From DAOUAE01 sp034433795 (GTDB taxonomy: Bacteria; Chloroflexota; UBA6077; FW602-bin22; DAOUAE01): DNA of 18,551 nucleotides. Below, piece by piece: positions 1 through 7,559 of this stretch. Positions within the stretch are counted from its first letter, which is position 1. Every line of letters starts with the position of its first letter. The stretch spans positions 1 through 18,551 of the forward strand of contig DAOUAE010000091.1 of the NCBI GenBank assembly GCA_034433795.1. Direction: 5' to 3'. The notes beneath the pieces were generated by a model. The model saw nothing but the letters and a program-made list of their open reading frames with translations. It was not told the DNA's origin and did no database searches. The position numbers and the translations under genes are program-made.

Positions 1-2
1 GG

Positions 3-206
3 CAGGGGGCGGATCCGGCGACCTTTCAGCGGCGGGTGCTGATCGAGACGGTTCACGAGCTGGGGCATCTGGCCGGGCTGGGGCACTGCACCACGCCGGG
101 CTGTGTGATGCGCTTCTCGAACACGCTGGCCGACGTCGACGAGAAGACGCCGGATTTCTGTCCCCGCTGCGAGGCTCAGATCGCCCGCCCGACCAGCCCG
201 GTCTGA
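3..206 (+). CDS. amzA: Archaemetzincin-family zinc metallopeptidase, C-terminal fragment (5' truncated by window edge)
   Basis: Only the last 67 codons are in the window, read in the third forward frame and ending in TGA. The fragment carries the archaemetzincin (peptidase family M54) signature: a zinc-binding HELGHLAGLGHC, then a Cys (PGCVM) with the conserved Met a few residues later, then a closing FCPRC pair. In the family the three His and the catalytic Glu form the active site, and four Cys hold a second, structural zinc. All of these are intact here. Bacterial and archaeal members are usually about 180 residues, so roughly two thirds of the gene lies upstream of the window. It is convergent with the sugar permease gene that follows. 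The biological substrate of these peptidases is poorly known. Family assignment is firm. Confidence 0.88.
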   Translation, partial: QGADPATFQRRVLIETVHELGHLAGLGHCTTPGCVMRFSNTLADVDEKTPDFCPRCEAQIARPTSPV

Positions 207-223
207 CCAGAACAGGACAGCGA

Positions 224-247
224 CCGGGTGACCGGTCGGAGACCCGG
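224..247. terminator. Weak hairpin in the convergent gap between archaemetzincin and permease genes
   Basis: CCGGGT pairs with ACCCGG across a 12-nt loop that itself contains the palindrome GACCGGTC. There is no T-run on either strand. It could serve as a weak bidirectional end signal for the two convergent genes. It is the only inverted repeat I could support in the 110-base gap. Confidence 0.25.
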
Positions 248-316
248 CCAACGCCAGCGACCACCTTCGCTGACCAGAGACGCTTCCTCACGAGCAGCCC
301 GGGCAGAGCCGCCAGG

Positions 317-1213
317 CTAGGTTTTGACCGCTCCGGTCACCATTCCGCTGATAAACTGCCGCTGCATGAAGAGGAAAACCACGATAATAGGCAGGGAGGC
401 CAGCACGCTCCCGGCCATCAGCGGCCCCCACTCGCGCTGGCCAACGTTTAGATTAAGTAGCAGCGCCAGACCGACGGGAATAGTGTATTTTGTCTGCTCT
501 CGCAGGATAACTAACGGCCAGAAGAAGCTGTTCCAGGAGCTTAAGAAGATCGTGATCGCCACCGCCCCCAGGGCCGGACGAGCCAGGGGCAGCGCGATCT
601 GCCAGAGAATCCGAAACTCCGAGGCCCCATCGATCCGGGCCGCATCCAGCAACTCCGACGGGAGCGACAGCATGTACTGGCGGCAGAGGAAGATACCGAA
701 GGCGCTACCCACCCACGGCACGATAAGCGCCAGATAACTGTTCACCCAGCCGATCCAGATCATCATCACATACAAGGGTATCACATAGACCCAGAAGGGC
801 AGCATCATCGAGCCAACCAGGAAGGTGAAGAGCGGCTGGCGCCAGCGAAAGTTATATTTTGCGAAGCCGAATCCTCCCATTCCGGAGATAAAGGTGGCCA
901 GAACCACCTGGCTGGCACTGACGATGACGCTGCTCAGGAACCAGTGACCGAACTGCCATTTATCAAAGAGACGGAGGTAGTTTTCCCAGCGCAAAACCGA
1001 GGGAAGAAGTTGTGGCGGGTAACTGAAAAGCTCGCTATGGTCTTTAAACGAGGCGGAGAGCATCCAGAGGTAGGGAAAAATCGTCAGCACTGTGCCAGCC
1101 AGGAGCATCAGGTAGACACCGGAGCGGAAGAGGATCTCGGCCGTGGTCCGCCCCAGGCCGAGCACACCAGCCGGCGCCCGGACAGCCCGCGTCGCTGTTG
1201 TTTGCCTCGCCAT
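317..1213 (-). CDS. Carbohydrate ABC transporter permease, MalG type (CUT1 family)
   Basis: A 298-residue inner-membrane subunit of a binding-protein-dependent sugar importer. A first hydrophobic segment lies at about residues 30-52, followed by several more. The cytoplasmic EAA loop that docks the ATPase is seen as LDAARIDGAS at about 189-198, with the flanking FRILWQIALPLARPAL typical of MalG/UgpE-type permeases. The ATG at 1213 has a GGGGGA ribosome-binding site just upstream and follows the TAG of the MalF-type gene by 9 nt. It is the last gene of the GntR-GH42-lipoprotein-permease-permease operon. No ATPase gene follows, so the transporter presumably uses a shared MsmX/UgpC-like ATPase encoded elsewhere. 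Substrate is inferred from the neighbouring beta-galactosidase only. Confidence 0.92.
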   Translation of the reverse strand: MARQTTATRAVRAPAGVLGLGRTTAEILFRSGVYLMLLAGTVLTIFPYLWMLSASFKDHSELFSYPPQLLPSVLRWENYLRLFDKWQFGHWFLSSVIVSASQVVLATFISGMGGFGFAKYNFRWRQPLFTFLVGSMMLPFWVYVIPLYVMMIWIGWVNSYLALIVPWVGSAFGIFLCRQYMLSLPSELLDAARIDGASEFRILWQIALPLARPALGAVAITIFLSSWNSFFWPLVILREQTKYTIPVGLALLLNLNVGQREWGPLMAGSVLASLPIIVVFLFMQRQFISGMVTGAVKT

Positions 1214-1222
1214 CGTGTCCCC

Positions 1223-2146
1223 CTAGGCCTCCTCGTCGCGCAGCGCACCGAACCAGCGCATCTGAATGAACGAGAGGACAAAGATGACCACAAAGAGCGC
1301 CACCCCGATCGTCGCCGCGTAACTCAGCCGTCCGAAGGCGAACCCCTGGCTATAGAGATACTGGGCCAGACTGAGAGTCGCATTCGACGGCCCACCCTGC
1401 GTGATCAGGAAGGGCTCCTCAAACGTCTGGAAGGCGCCGATGATTCCAGTGATCAGAACAAAGAGAATGATCGGACGAAGCAGCGGTAGCGTCACATAGC
1501 GGAATACCTGCCAGCGGTTCGCGCCGTCGACCATCGCCGCCTCGATGATCTCGTGGGGAATCGCCTGCAGGCCGGCCAGGAAAAAGACCATCGTAAAACC
1601 AAAACGCCGCCAGATCATGACGATAATAATGGCAATTTTGGCAGCGATAGGATCACCGACCCAATCGATCGGAGGAAATCCGGCGAGTCGAACAACAAAA
1701 TTCAAAAACCCGTAATCCTTACTATACAAAAGAGTGAAAACAATAGAGACAACGACACCGGTTGTCAGGACTGGAATAAAATAAATCACGCGAAATGCGT
1801 CTTTAAAGCGCAACCAGGCCGCGTTCAGCGCCAGAGCCGCAATAAGGCCCGTTGGGATAACCAGCAACTGATTACCAACCACGTAAATAACCGAGTTAAT
1901 AAACGCCTGATTGAAAACATCGTCGATAGTTAGCATGAAGATGTAGTTTCGGAGTCCCACCCAGCGCGGCCAGCCCAGTCCGGTCCATTCCGTAAAACTG
2001 GTGTACAGGCCAAAGAAGACGGGACCGACAAAGAAAACGATGAAGAGAATGTAAAAAGGCGAGATAAAGATATAAGGTGCCAGACGCCGCTGGTACCGAT
2101 CGTAGAGGCTCCCCGTGCGCCTCGTCCGGGAGACTTCGACCGCCAT
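1223..2146 (-). CDS. Carbohydrate ABC transporter permease, MalF/UgpA type (CUT1 family)
   Basis: A 307-residue sugar importer permease with about six hydrophobic segments; the first, at about residues 24-50, contains the usual PYIFISPF stretch. The EAA loop is EAAMVDGA at about 202-209, followed by RWQVFRYVTLPLLRP. The C-terminal part has the family's FLITQGGPSNAT motif. An in-frame ATG lies five codons upstream (2161). I chose 2146 because GGAGG sits 4-5 nt before it, whereas the upstream ATG has no ribosome-binding site. The gene is separated from the binding-protein gene by a strong 15-bp hairpin and from the MalG-type gene by 9 nt. Codons 1600-1930 are AT-richer than the soluble genes around them. 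Confidence 0.92.
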   Translation of the reverse strand: MAVEVSRTRRTGSLYDRYQRRLAPYIFISPFYILFIVFFVGPVFFGLYTSFTEWTGLGWPRWVGLRNYIFMLTIDDVFNQAFINSVIYVVGNQLLVIPTGLIAALALNAAWLRFKDAFRVIYFIPVLTTGVVVSIVFTLLYSKDYGFLNFVVRLAGFPPIDWVGDPIAAKIAIIIVMIWRRFGFTMVFFLAGLQAIPHEIIEAAMVDGANRWQVFRYVTLPLLRPIILFVLITGIIGAFQTFEEPFLITQGGPSNATLSLAQYLYSQGFAFGRLSYAATIGVALFVVIFVLSFIQMRWFGALRDEEA

Positions 2147-2164
2147 GTTTCCTCCCAGCATACT

Positions 2165-2197
2165 GACTGGGGGAGAGGGTACCCCTCTCCCCCAGTC
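2165..2197 (-). promoter_or_regulatory. Perfect 15-bp intercistronic hairpin between binding-protein and permease genes
   Basis: GACTGGGGGAGAGGG (2165-2179) pairs with CCCTCTCCCCCAGTC (2183-2197) around a 3-nt loop. The element starts 9 nt after the binding-protein stop codon and ends shortly before the permease ribosome-binding site. No T-run follows on the transcribed (minus) strand, so it is unlikely to be a full intrinsic terminator. By analogy with malE-malF intergenic structures it probably protects the upstream mRNA 3' end, or partly reduces read-through, so that binding protein exceeds permease. The structure is seen directly; the role is inferred. Confidence 0.75.
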
Positions 2198-2206
2198 GCC
2201 GGTGGC

Positions 2207-3649
2207 TCAACCGCCAGCCGCCTGGATGATCTTCAGCAGAGCGTCCTCGGCGTCCTTCAAGCCCTGTTCGACGCTCTTCTTGCCGGTGAGCACCGGCACC
2301 CAGGCCTCGGTCGAGAACTTCTGGGCCGCCTCCGGCCGCCAGGGGCTGGTGTAGAAGACCGGCACTTCGGGGGCCAGTTCGGCGAAGATCTTGCCGACGT
2401 TCTGGCCGCCGAAGAACTCGTCGGTGGCGTTGACGATCCGGGGATCGTCCCAGGCGTCGACCATGTTCGGGAAGTAATGGATCTCCAGGTAGCGCTTGAC
2501 CTGGTTCTCCTTGGTCAGATAGCCGTATTTCAACAGCTCCCAGACGATATCCTGATTCTTGCTCTGCTTGGAGATCCCGTGGCCGGTCCCGCCGACCGCG
2601 CTGGTCCGGGCGCCACCGGGCTCGTAGCGCGGCATATAGGTGATCCGCCACTTGCCGCTCTGCTCTTTCAGGTTCTCTTTGATGATGTAGTCGGAGTACC
2701 AGTCGGCCATAGGAATACCAGCCACCGACCCGTCCTTGTAGGCGGCCATCAGGTCGGCTCCCCAGAAACCGGTCGAGAACGGCCGGGCCACACCCTCATC
2801 CAGCAGCCGCTTCATCAGCCGCAGGCACTTGGCATTGCCCTCGGAGTTGATGACGACTTTCCCCGTGGCGTCGAAGAACTGCCCGCCGGCCTGCAGCGCG
2901 TGAACCTGCCAGTTGGACATGCCGTTGCTGGTGTCGATCGGCATCAGGAAATGGCCAGCCTGCTTGAGCTTCTTGCCCGCATTGATGAAGTCCTCATAGG
3001 TCCCGAAGGGGGGTTGGATTCCGACTTTCTCGAAGATATCCTGCCGATAATAGTACACACAGTGGGAGAGACCACTCTCCAGGCCGTAGATACCGCCTTT
3101 CCAGGAATACAGCTCCAGCCGCTTATACTTTTTCTCATCGATGCCGTCGCGCTGCATCAGCGGCCGCAGGTTGACCATCGCCTGGGTCACACGGTCTTCT
3201 TTAAGCAGACGCGGCATATGGTTATTCTCGACACCAATAATATCCGGTGCTCCCTGACCCGCTGTAATCGCACCAATATACTTATCCATTATCTGTGCGT
3301 ACGGGATTTGAATAATGTCCCAGGTGAACTTGATCGAGGGATTCATCTTCTCGAATTCATCGGCCCGGTTCTTCCAGAACTTAACATACAGCTGGTCATG
3401 GAACCACATGCTAATAGCGACCTGCTTGGCTCCAGCCGGCGCCGCCTGCGCGGCGGGGGTGGGCGTCGGCACCGGCTGCTGGGCCGGTTTCTCCGCCGGC
3501 TTCTCCGCCGGCTTAGCTGGGGCCGGTGTCGGTGTTGGAGCCGCCGGCGCGCAGGCCGCCAGCACTGTCGCTCCCAGGGCCACCAGCCCCATCTGGCCGA
3601 GGAGGCGCCGCCGGCCAAGAACCGGAGACACAGAACCAAAGCGAGCCAT
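2207..3649 (-). CDS. Sugar-binding lipoprotein of CUT1 ABC transporter (extracellular solute-binding protein family 1)
   Basis: A 480-residue lipoprotein. The N-terminus has a twin-arginine-like stretch (GRRRLLGQMG), a hydrophobic segment and a lipobox ending LAAC, with Cys33 as the predicted lipidated residue. A linker rich in Pro, Thr, Ala, Lys and Glu (about 34-70, with repeated KPAE units) precedes a family 1 binding domain containing features such as PDIIGVENNHMPRLL and the late WELLKYGYLTKENQ segment. The ATG at 3649 was chosen over one at 3673 because GGGAGG lies about 8 nt upstream; the earlier ATG has no such site and would put extra residues before the signal peptide. Gene order (GH42 upstream, permeases downstream) suggests a beta-galactoside or galacto-oligosaccharide ligand, which is an inference. 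Confidence 0.92.
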   Translation of the reverse strand: MARFGSVSPVLGRRRLLGQMGLVALGATVLAACAPAAPTPTPAPAKPAEKPAEKPAQQPVPTPTPAAQAAPAGAKQVAISMWFHDQLYVKFWKNRADEFEKMNPSIKFTWDIIQIPYAQIMDKYIGAITAGQGAPDIIGVENNHMPRLLKEDRVTQAMVNLRPLMQRDGIDEKKYKRLELYSWKGGIYGLESGLSHCVYYYRQDIFEKVGIQPPFGTYEDFINAGKKLKQAGHFLMPIDTSNGMSNWQVHALQAGGQFFDATGKVVINSEGNAKCLRLMKRLLDEGVARPFSTGFWGADLMAAYKDGSVAGIPMADWYSDYIIKENLKEQSGKWRITYMPRYEPGGARTSAVGGTGHGISKQSKNQDIVWELLKYGYLTKENQVKRYLEIHYFPNMVDAWDDPRIVNATDEFFGGQNVGKIFAELAPEVPVFYTSPWRPEAAQKFSTEAWVPVLTGKKSVEQGLKDAEDALLKIIQAAGG

Positions 3650-3675
3650 TGCTCTTCCCTCCCCACAGAACATAG

Positions 3676-3708
3676 GTAGCGATCGCTACTGAAACGCTCG
3701 TGGAGCGT
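3676..3708 (-). promoter_or_regulatory. 14-bp palindrome plus adjacent hairpin in the GH42-to-lipoprotein gap
   Basis: The 119-nt gap between the GH42 stop and the lipoprotein start holds two symmetric elements. GTAGCGATCGCTAC (3676-3689) is a perfect 14-bp palindrome 26 nt before the start codon. ACGCTC-gtg-GAGCGT (3694-3708) is a 6-bp inverted repeat right next to it. I see no convincing -10/-35 pair on the minus strand here. They may be an operator, an mRNA processing structure, or two alternative RNA hairpins in the operon transcript. Confidence 0.45.
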
Positions 3709-3768
3709 CGACCCTGTTCTTTTCACCCTTCCTCGACGCCGAACCTCCTTTCTCCCCGCGGCCGATTC

Positions 3769-5871
3769 CTACCTCTCGACCACGATCCGCACATCCCAGG
3801 AACCAAGAGTGAGCGTTGTTTCGGGTCCAACCACCGCTCCGCTGAACAACTCCGTCCCCCGAACCGGCAGTTCACGCAGCGCCTGCGGTTCCCACGACCA
3901 GTTGGTGAAAAACCAGAGGCGCTGTCCATCGCGGGTCCGGGCGGTGCTCACCCGCACCGCCTCGGGCAGATCGGCGATCAGAGGGCGCAGACCGGCCTGG
4001 GCCAGCACCCAGGCGGCCAGCGCTCGGCCGAAGGCGGCATTGGGCAACGTTCCGATATAGGTTACGCGCCCACGGCCGTAGGGTTGGGAGACCGCGGCTG
4101 GGAAGCGCCCGAAGTGCGGGTGGTCGTAGTAGGCGAGCGGCGTCGCCCCCTCCAGTTCCAGACCGTCGGCCCAGGCCTCGGCCCGCGCCGCTGGCGACAG
4201 CACAAACCCCTCAGCGGCCGCCCGGAGGGGAAGCGGCTGCAGCAGGTTCGAGTACTCCTGGTAACTGGCTCCCACCGCCCGGCGGAGCGGCCCGGGCGCC
4301 CGCTGCCAGCGGGCGCGGGCGAACTCATCGGCGTAGCCACAGCGGAACGTCAGGACCAGATGTCCGCCGTTTTCGGCGTAGCGAACCAGTCGCTCCAGCA
4401 GCGCCTCCTCGGCGATATAGAGGGCGGGGGCCACCAGCACCCGGAAATCCTCGAAACGCTGCGGGGGATGAACCACCGCCGTCTGGGCCCGGGCGTCGAA
4501 GAAGGCCCGGTAGAAGGTGTCGAAGATCCGCTGGTACGAGCGCGGGTCTGGCTCCAGCCGTCCTGGCACGGTCAGGCACGGCTGGAACTCCAGCGCGTAC
4601 CGGCTGTCCTGAGAGTAGAGGAAAGCGACATCGGCCTCGACCCGGAGATCGGTCAACAGATCACCGTATCGCTGCAGCTCATGGCCGATCCGACTGATCT
4701 CGCGATAACAGCGATTGGGCTCAAGATCATGGTTCAGGATGCCGCCCCAGTAGGTTTCCCAGCCGTAGTGGAGCGTATGCCAGTGCCAGTAGGCCAGGCC
4801 GTTCGCGCCTCGCGAGATATAGGTGTAGGCCGCCAGCCGCCACTGACCGTCGTAGGCCGGGAAGTTGCTGTGAGCACCCCCGATGCTCAAAGCGTTCAAC
4901 TCGGTGACCAGGAAATTCGCCTGACGCCCGCTCCGTCCAAGATCACCCTTCAAGAAAAGCGACCACGGACCAGACTCGGCCATCCATTCGGGACCAGCCC
5001 GGCGCCCGGCCTCGCCCGCCGTGGCCAGCAGCCCGTCCTGTGTCGGGTGGTAGGGATTCTCGGCCAGGATATCCACCACCTGAGCGATCTGGTAGCGGTC
5101 GGCGTCCGGGCGCCCGTGTCCCCCGACCACATCCTGAGTCAGGAACTGACCAGGCCGCAGGTACTCACGGACGATGGCCGCCTGCCAGGCCAGGAACTCG
5201 GTGGTCAACTGACTCTGAAAGCGGCGCCACTCCAGGTCGTAGCCCGGATTAGTGTTGCCCGAGGCCCCTGGACCGTGGGGCACTCGGGGTTCGGGCGGCC
5301 AGAGGTCAGCCCAATCGCTCAGCCGATGCGACCAGTAGGTCAGCCCCCAGATCTCGTTCAGCCGTTCGACCGAGCCGAACTTCTTTTTGAGGTATTCGAC
5401 GAATCGCTGGAAAACGTCGGGGTTGTAGATGAGCCCGGTGCCGGTCTCGTTATCGAGCTGGAACCCGATCACCGCTGGGTGGGGAGCAAACCGGCTGGCC
5501 ACCTGGCGGATGATCCGTTCGGCGTAATAGCGGTAGGCCGGGTGGACGATGTTCACATTCTGACGGCCGCCGAACGTCGCGCGCTCACCGCGCGCGTAGA
5601 TCGCCATCACCTCCGGATGCTTCCGCGCCAGCCACGGCGGGATGGCATAGGTCGGGGTCACCAGCACTGCTTTGATCGCCGCACGGTGCAACGCGTCCAG
5701 GACGCGCTCCAGCCAGCCGAACTCGAAGCGTCCCTCCTCCGGCTCGCAGAGGCTCCAGATCGAGTCACCCATCCGCACAAAGGAGAAGCCCGCCTCACGC
5801 ATCAGGCGGATATCTTCTTCCAGGCGATCATAGGGCTGATACTCCCAATAGTACGAGGCTCCAAAGAGCAC
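3769..5871 (-). CDS. Beta-galactosidase, glycoside hydrolase family 42
   Basis: A 700-residue cytoplasmic enzyme (no signal peptide) that releases galactose from the non-reducing end of beta-galactosides. The N-terminal (beta/alpha)8 barrel opens with FGASYYWEYQP and contains the GH42 acid/base motif FQLDNE, with Asn141-Glu142. The nucleophile motif is EWMAESGPW, with Glu299 the likely nucleophile. ENPYHPTQDG (271-280) is also typical. A middle trimerisation-like domain (from about 390, DVAFLYSQDSRYALEFQP) and a C-terminal beta domain complete the usual 650-700 residue length. Translation starts at GTG 5871, with AGAAGG 5 nt upstream. It lies 24 nt after the GntR gene and upstream of the sugar transporter genes, so it probably acts on the imported sugar. 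Some GH42 enzymes prefer galacto-oligosaccharides, galactan or alpha-L-arabinopyranosides to lactose; specificity cannot be read here. Confidence 0.95.
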   Translation of the reverse strand: MLFGASYYWEYQPYDRLEEDIRLMREAGFSFVRMGDSIWSLCEPEEGRFEFGWLERVLDALHRAAIKAVLVTPTYAIPPWLARKHPEVMAIYARGERATFGGRQNVNIVHPAYRYYAERIIRQVASRFAPHPAVIGFQLDNETGTGLIYNPDVFQRFVEYLKKKFGSVERLNEIWGLTYWSHRLSDWADLWPPEPRVPHGPGASGNTNPGYDLEWRRFQSQLTTEFLAWQAAIVREYLRPGQFLTQDVVGGHGRPDADRYQIAQVVDILAENPYHPTQDGLLATAGEAGRRAGPEWMAESGPWSLFLKGDLGRSGRQANFLVTELNALSIGGAHSNFPAYDGQWRLAAYTYISRGANGLAYWHWHTLHYGWETYWGGILNHDLEPNRCYREISRIGHELQRYGDLLTDLRVEADVAFLYSQDSRYALEFQPCLTVPGRLEPDPRSYQRIFDTFYRAFFDARAQTAVVHPPQRFEDFRVLVAPALYIAEEALLERLVRYAENGGHLVLTFRCGYADEFARARWQRAPGPLRRAVGASYQEYSNLLQPLPLRAAAEGFVLSPAARAEAWADGLELEGATPLAYYDHPHFGRFPAAVSQPYGRGRVTYIGTLPNAAFGRALAAWVLAQAGLRPLIADLPEAVRVSTARTRDGQRLWFFTNWSWEPQALRELPVRGTELFSGAVVGPETTLTLGSWDVRIVVER

Positions 5872-5895
5872 GGATACCTTCTCCCGGTGGAGAAT

Positions 5896-6687
5896 TTAGG
5901 AACTCAGGCTGGCGCTGAAATGCTCAAAACTGGCCGTCGGTCCCGCCAACAGGGCCGCTCGCAGGTCGGCCTCCGACTGAAGAATATGCTGGCGCATCGC
6001 CTCCCGGGCGGTGTCCACCTCCCCCTGGGCGATGGCGGCATAGATCGCCTCGTGAGCCCGCATCGATTTCTCGGCTGCCCCCGGCTGCCGAATCGAGATG
6101 AAGCGCCCCACCTTGAGCACCGCGAACACCGGCTCCAGCGCCTGCCGCAACAGCCGGTTGCGGGCCGCCGCCAGAATCGCGTCGTGAAACAGATTGTCAA
6201 AATGGGTGTACGTGTCCGGGTCGTGCAGCGACTGCCGCATCCCCGCCACCGCCTCGCCCAGCGCCTCGAGATCCCCCGCCGTCCGCCGCTGAGCCGCCAG
6301 GGCCGCCACCTCCACCTCGACCAGGCGCCGCACCTCCAGCAGTTCGTCTAAAAGCGCCGTATCGCGCCGCGAGCGCACCTGTTCAAACAACAGCAGCGGG
6401 TCCAGATGGTCCCAGCGCTCCGGCGGCTGCAGCCACATCCCCCGGCCGTGGCGCACCAGGACCAGCCCCTTGGCCACCAGCACCCGGATGGCCTCGCGGA
6501 TGACCGCGCGGCTGACATTGAACCGCTGGGCCAGTTCGGCCTCCGACGGGAGCGGCGCGCCGGGGGTGAAGCCGCCGGCCACCACCTCCTGGACGATCCC
6601 GCGCACGACCTGCTCGTGCAGCCGCGGACGCCGGGGACGGGGACTGGTGGGCGGGCGAAGGGAACCGGTGGAGACAGGCGAGGCCAT
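5896..6687 (-). CDS. GntR-family transcriptional regulator, FadR subfamily (FCD ligand-binding domain)
   Basis: A 263-residue regulator. A Pro/Arg-rich N-terminal tail of about 22 residues precedes a winged helix-turn-helix (about 24-86) with LPSEAELAQRFNVSRAVIREAIRVL and the wing GLVLVRHGRGMWL. The C-terminal all-helical FCD domain keeps the metal-binding set: Asp164 and His168 (FDNLFHDAIL), His212 (AHEAIYAAI) and His234 (MRQHIL). The ligand may therefore be a metal-coordinated small acid or sugar derivative. It is the first gene of the operon with the GH42 enzyme and sugar transporter and starts 22 nt downstream of a palindrome that overlaps the predicted transcription start. Autorepression of the whole operon is the likely mode. 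The RBS (AAGGGA, about 11 nt upstream of ATG) is loosely spaced. Confidence 0.92.
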   Translation of the reverse strand: MASPVSTGSLRPPTSPRPRRPRLHEQVVRGIVQEVVAGGFTPGAPLPSEAELAQRFNVSRAVIREAIRVLVAKGLVLVRHGRGMWLQPPERWDHLDPLLLFEQVRSRRDTALLDELLEVRRLVEVEVAALAAQRRTAGDLEALGEAVAGMRQSLHDPDTYTHFDNLFHDAILAAARNRLLRQALEPVFAVLKVGRFISIRQPGAAEKSMRAHEAIYAAIAQGEVDTAREAMRQHILQSEADLRAALLAGPTASFEHFSASLSS

Positions 6688-6708
6688 CGGGAACGCATCC
6701 CTTTCAGA

Positions 6709-6720
6709 TCAGATATCTGA
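6709..6720. promoter_or_regulatory. Candidate operator: perfect 12-bp palindrome at +1 of the GntR operon
   Basis: TCAGATATCTGA is a perfect palindrome lying just after the -10 box on the minus strand and covering about +1 to +11. A half-copy (TCAGA) sits at 6704-6708. Its position would let a bound protein block transcription initiation. The GntR protein encoded immediately downstream is the natural candidate, though the sequence does not match the TGGTNNNACCA core known for FadR-type sites. Confidence 0.6.
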
Positions 6721-6725
6721 CACCG

Positions 6726-6754
6726 ATTATAGGACGGAGCCGTTCGCTTGTCAA
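6726..6754 (-). promoter_or_regulatory. Sigma-70-type promoter of the GntR-GH42-transporter operon
   Basis: On the minus strand TTGACA (6754-6749) is followed after a 17-nt spacer by TATAAT (6731-6726). Both hexamers match the housekeeping consensus at every position with ideal spacing. The predicted start is near 6719, giving a leader of about 32 nt before the GntR ATG. A promoter this strong next to a symmetric operator suggests tight repression. Confidence 0.9.
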
Positions 6755-7352
6755 TAGAACAGGCATTCGAAAATGTAGTCAACACCCCGGGCCGTCCCAG
6801 GCGCGAGCAGAGCGGGCGACACGGTCAGGGGCGGCGCGAGAGCAGGTCATCGCGGATATGTTCCGAGAGCCAAGGGAATCTGGTCAGAGAATCCGCACCA
6901 CGGCGCTGAGAGAGTATCCGAAATCACTCCACCGAGCTGATGGATGATCTCGTGGATGGCCGGCCAGGATGACCGGGCCGGTTCGTGCGGCTGCTTGGGA
7001 TCACGGACGCACAAAGCCGCCGATACCCCGGGCCGCCAGGGTACTGTTCGTGCAGTCACACGTGATCACAGACAAAGAGAGGCGACGGACATGCTGGAGG
7101 CGCAGAACAGACTGATCGTGCCCCAGACCGAACGCCCCAGGGGTGGACCCTGGGAGCTGCACGTTCGCACAACAAAGAGCCCCGGCGCTGGGGGAGCAGC
7201 CCAGGACATGGCCAGGCTGGACGGGGCGACCTGGCGTCTCTATTCTCCCCGGTCCGGTCTCCCCTATCAAGGTCGCCGTGATGCCTGTTTGATGCCAGTT
7301 TCGGGGGCCGTGCGCTCCGCTGAGGCCATACCCCCCTGCCAGGGGGGCCGAC
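6755..7352. other. About 600-base stretch with no supported gene
   Basis: It lies between the GntR promoter and the tRNA terminator. Open frames here overlap each other on both strands, lack credible ribosome-binding sites and run into the tRNA genes, and their translations show no family motif. Visible structure is limited to small inverted repeats: CCCAGGG-gtgga-CCCTGGG at 7136-7154 and CCCCCCT-gcc-AGGGGGG at 7331-7347. An octamer GTTCGTGC is repeated at 6981 and 7046. A degraded gene or an unrecognised small RNA cannot be excluded. Confidence 0.5.
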
Positions 7353-7369
7353 AAAAAGCCCGGCGGGGC
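7353..7369 (-). terminator. Intrinsic terminator of the tRNA operon
   Basis: On the minus strand, 10 nt past tRNA-Leu, GCCC-cgcc-GGGC (7369-7358) is followed by five T (7357-7353). A second GC hairpin (7331-7347) lies just beyond. The stem is short but GC-only, and the T-run is correctly placed for the tRNA transcript. Confidence 0.7.
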
Positions 7370-7379
7370 CTGGTGTGGG

Positions 7380-7466
7380 TGCCGAGGGCGGGGCTCGAAC
7401 CCGCACGAGGGGGTCGCCCTCAGTGGAGTTTAAGTCCACCGCGTCTGCCAGTTCCGCCACCTCGGC
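7380..7466 (-). tRNA. tRNA-Leu (UAA anticodon)
   Basis: An 87-nt class II tRNA. The acceptor arms GCCGAGG/CCTCGGC pair fully and are followed by discriminator A. The anticodon stem is GTGGA/TCCAC around loop CTTAAAC, giving anticodon TAA. A long variable arm (TGAGGGCGACCCCCTCG) marks it as leucine type. The T-arm has CGGGTTCGAGCCCCG. No CCA is encoded (CCC follows the discriminator). It lies 8 nt downstream of tRNA-Val in the same transcript. Confidence 0.97.
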
Positions 7467-7474
7467 CGGTGGGG

Positions 7475-7548
7475 TGGGCAATGCAGGATTCGAACCTGCG
7501 ACCTCACGGATGTAAGCCGTGTGCTCTGACCCGCTGAGCTAATTGCCC
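7475..7548 (-). tRNA. tRNA-Val (UAC anticodon)
   Basis: A 74-nt tRNA. The acceptor GGGCAAT pairs with ATTGCCC and is followed by discriminator A. The D-stem is GCTC/GAGC. The anticodon stem CACGG/CCGTG surrounds loop CTTACAT, giving anticodon TAC. The T-arm is GCAGG-TTCGAAT-CCTGC. No CCA is encoded. It is the first gene of a two-tRNA unit with tRNA-Leu(UAA). Confidence 0.97.
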
Positions 7549-7559
7549 AACGCACCGTC

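Noticed and set aside
2477..3679. A 400-codon plus-strand open frame opposite the first binding-protein gene
   Set aside because: It is a shadow frame. The minus strand has a signal peptide, lipobox and binding-protein domain with a good ribosome-binding site.
3700..6351. An 883-codon open frame on the plus strand opposite the GH42 and GntR genes
   Set aside because: It is the antisense shadow of two recognisable genes with intact active-site motifs. Its translation is Arg/Pro/Gly/Gln-rich with no domain, and long antisense frames are expected at this GC content.
6944..7537. A 197-codon plus-strand open frame across the tRNA region
   Set aside because: It reads antisense through both tRNA genes, and its C-terminal part is the familiar spurious translation of tRNA complements.
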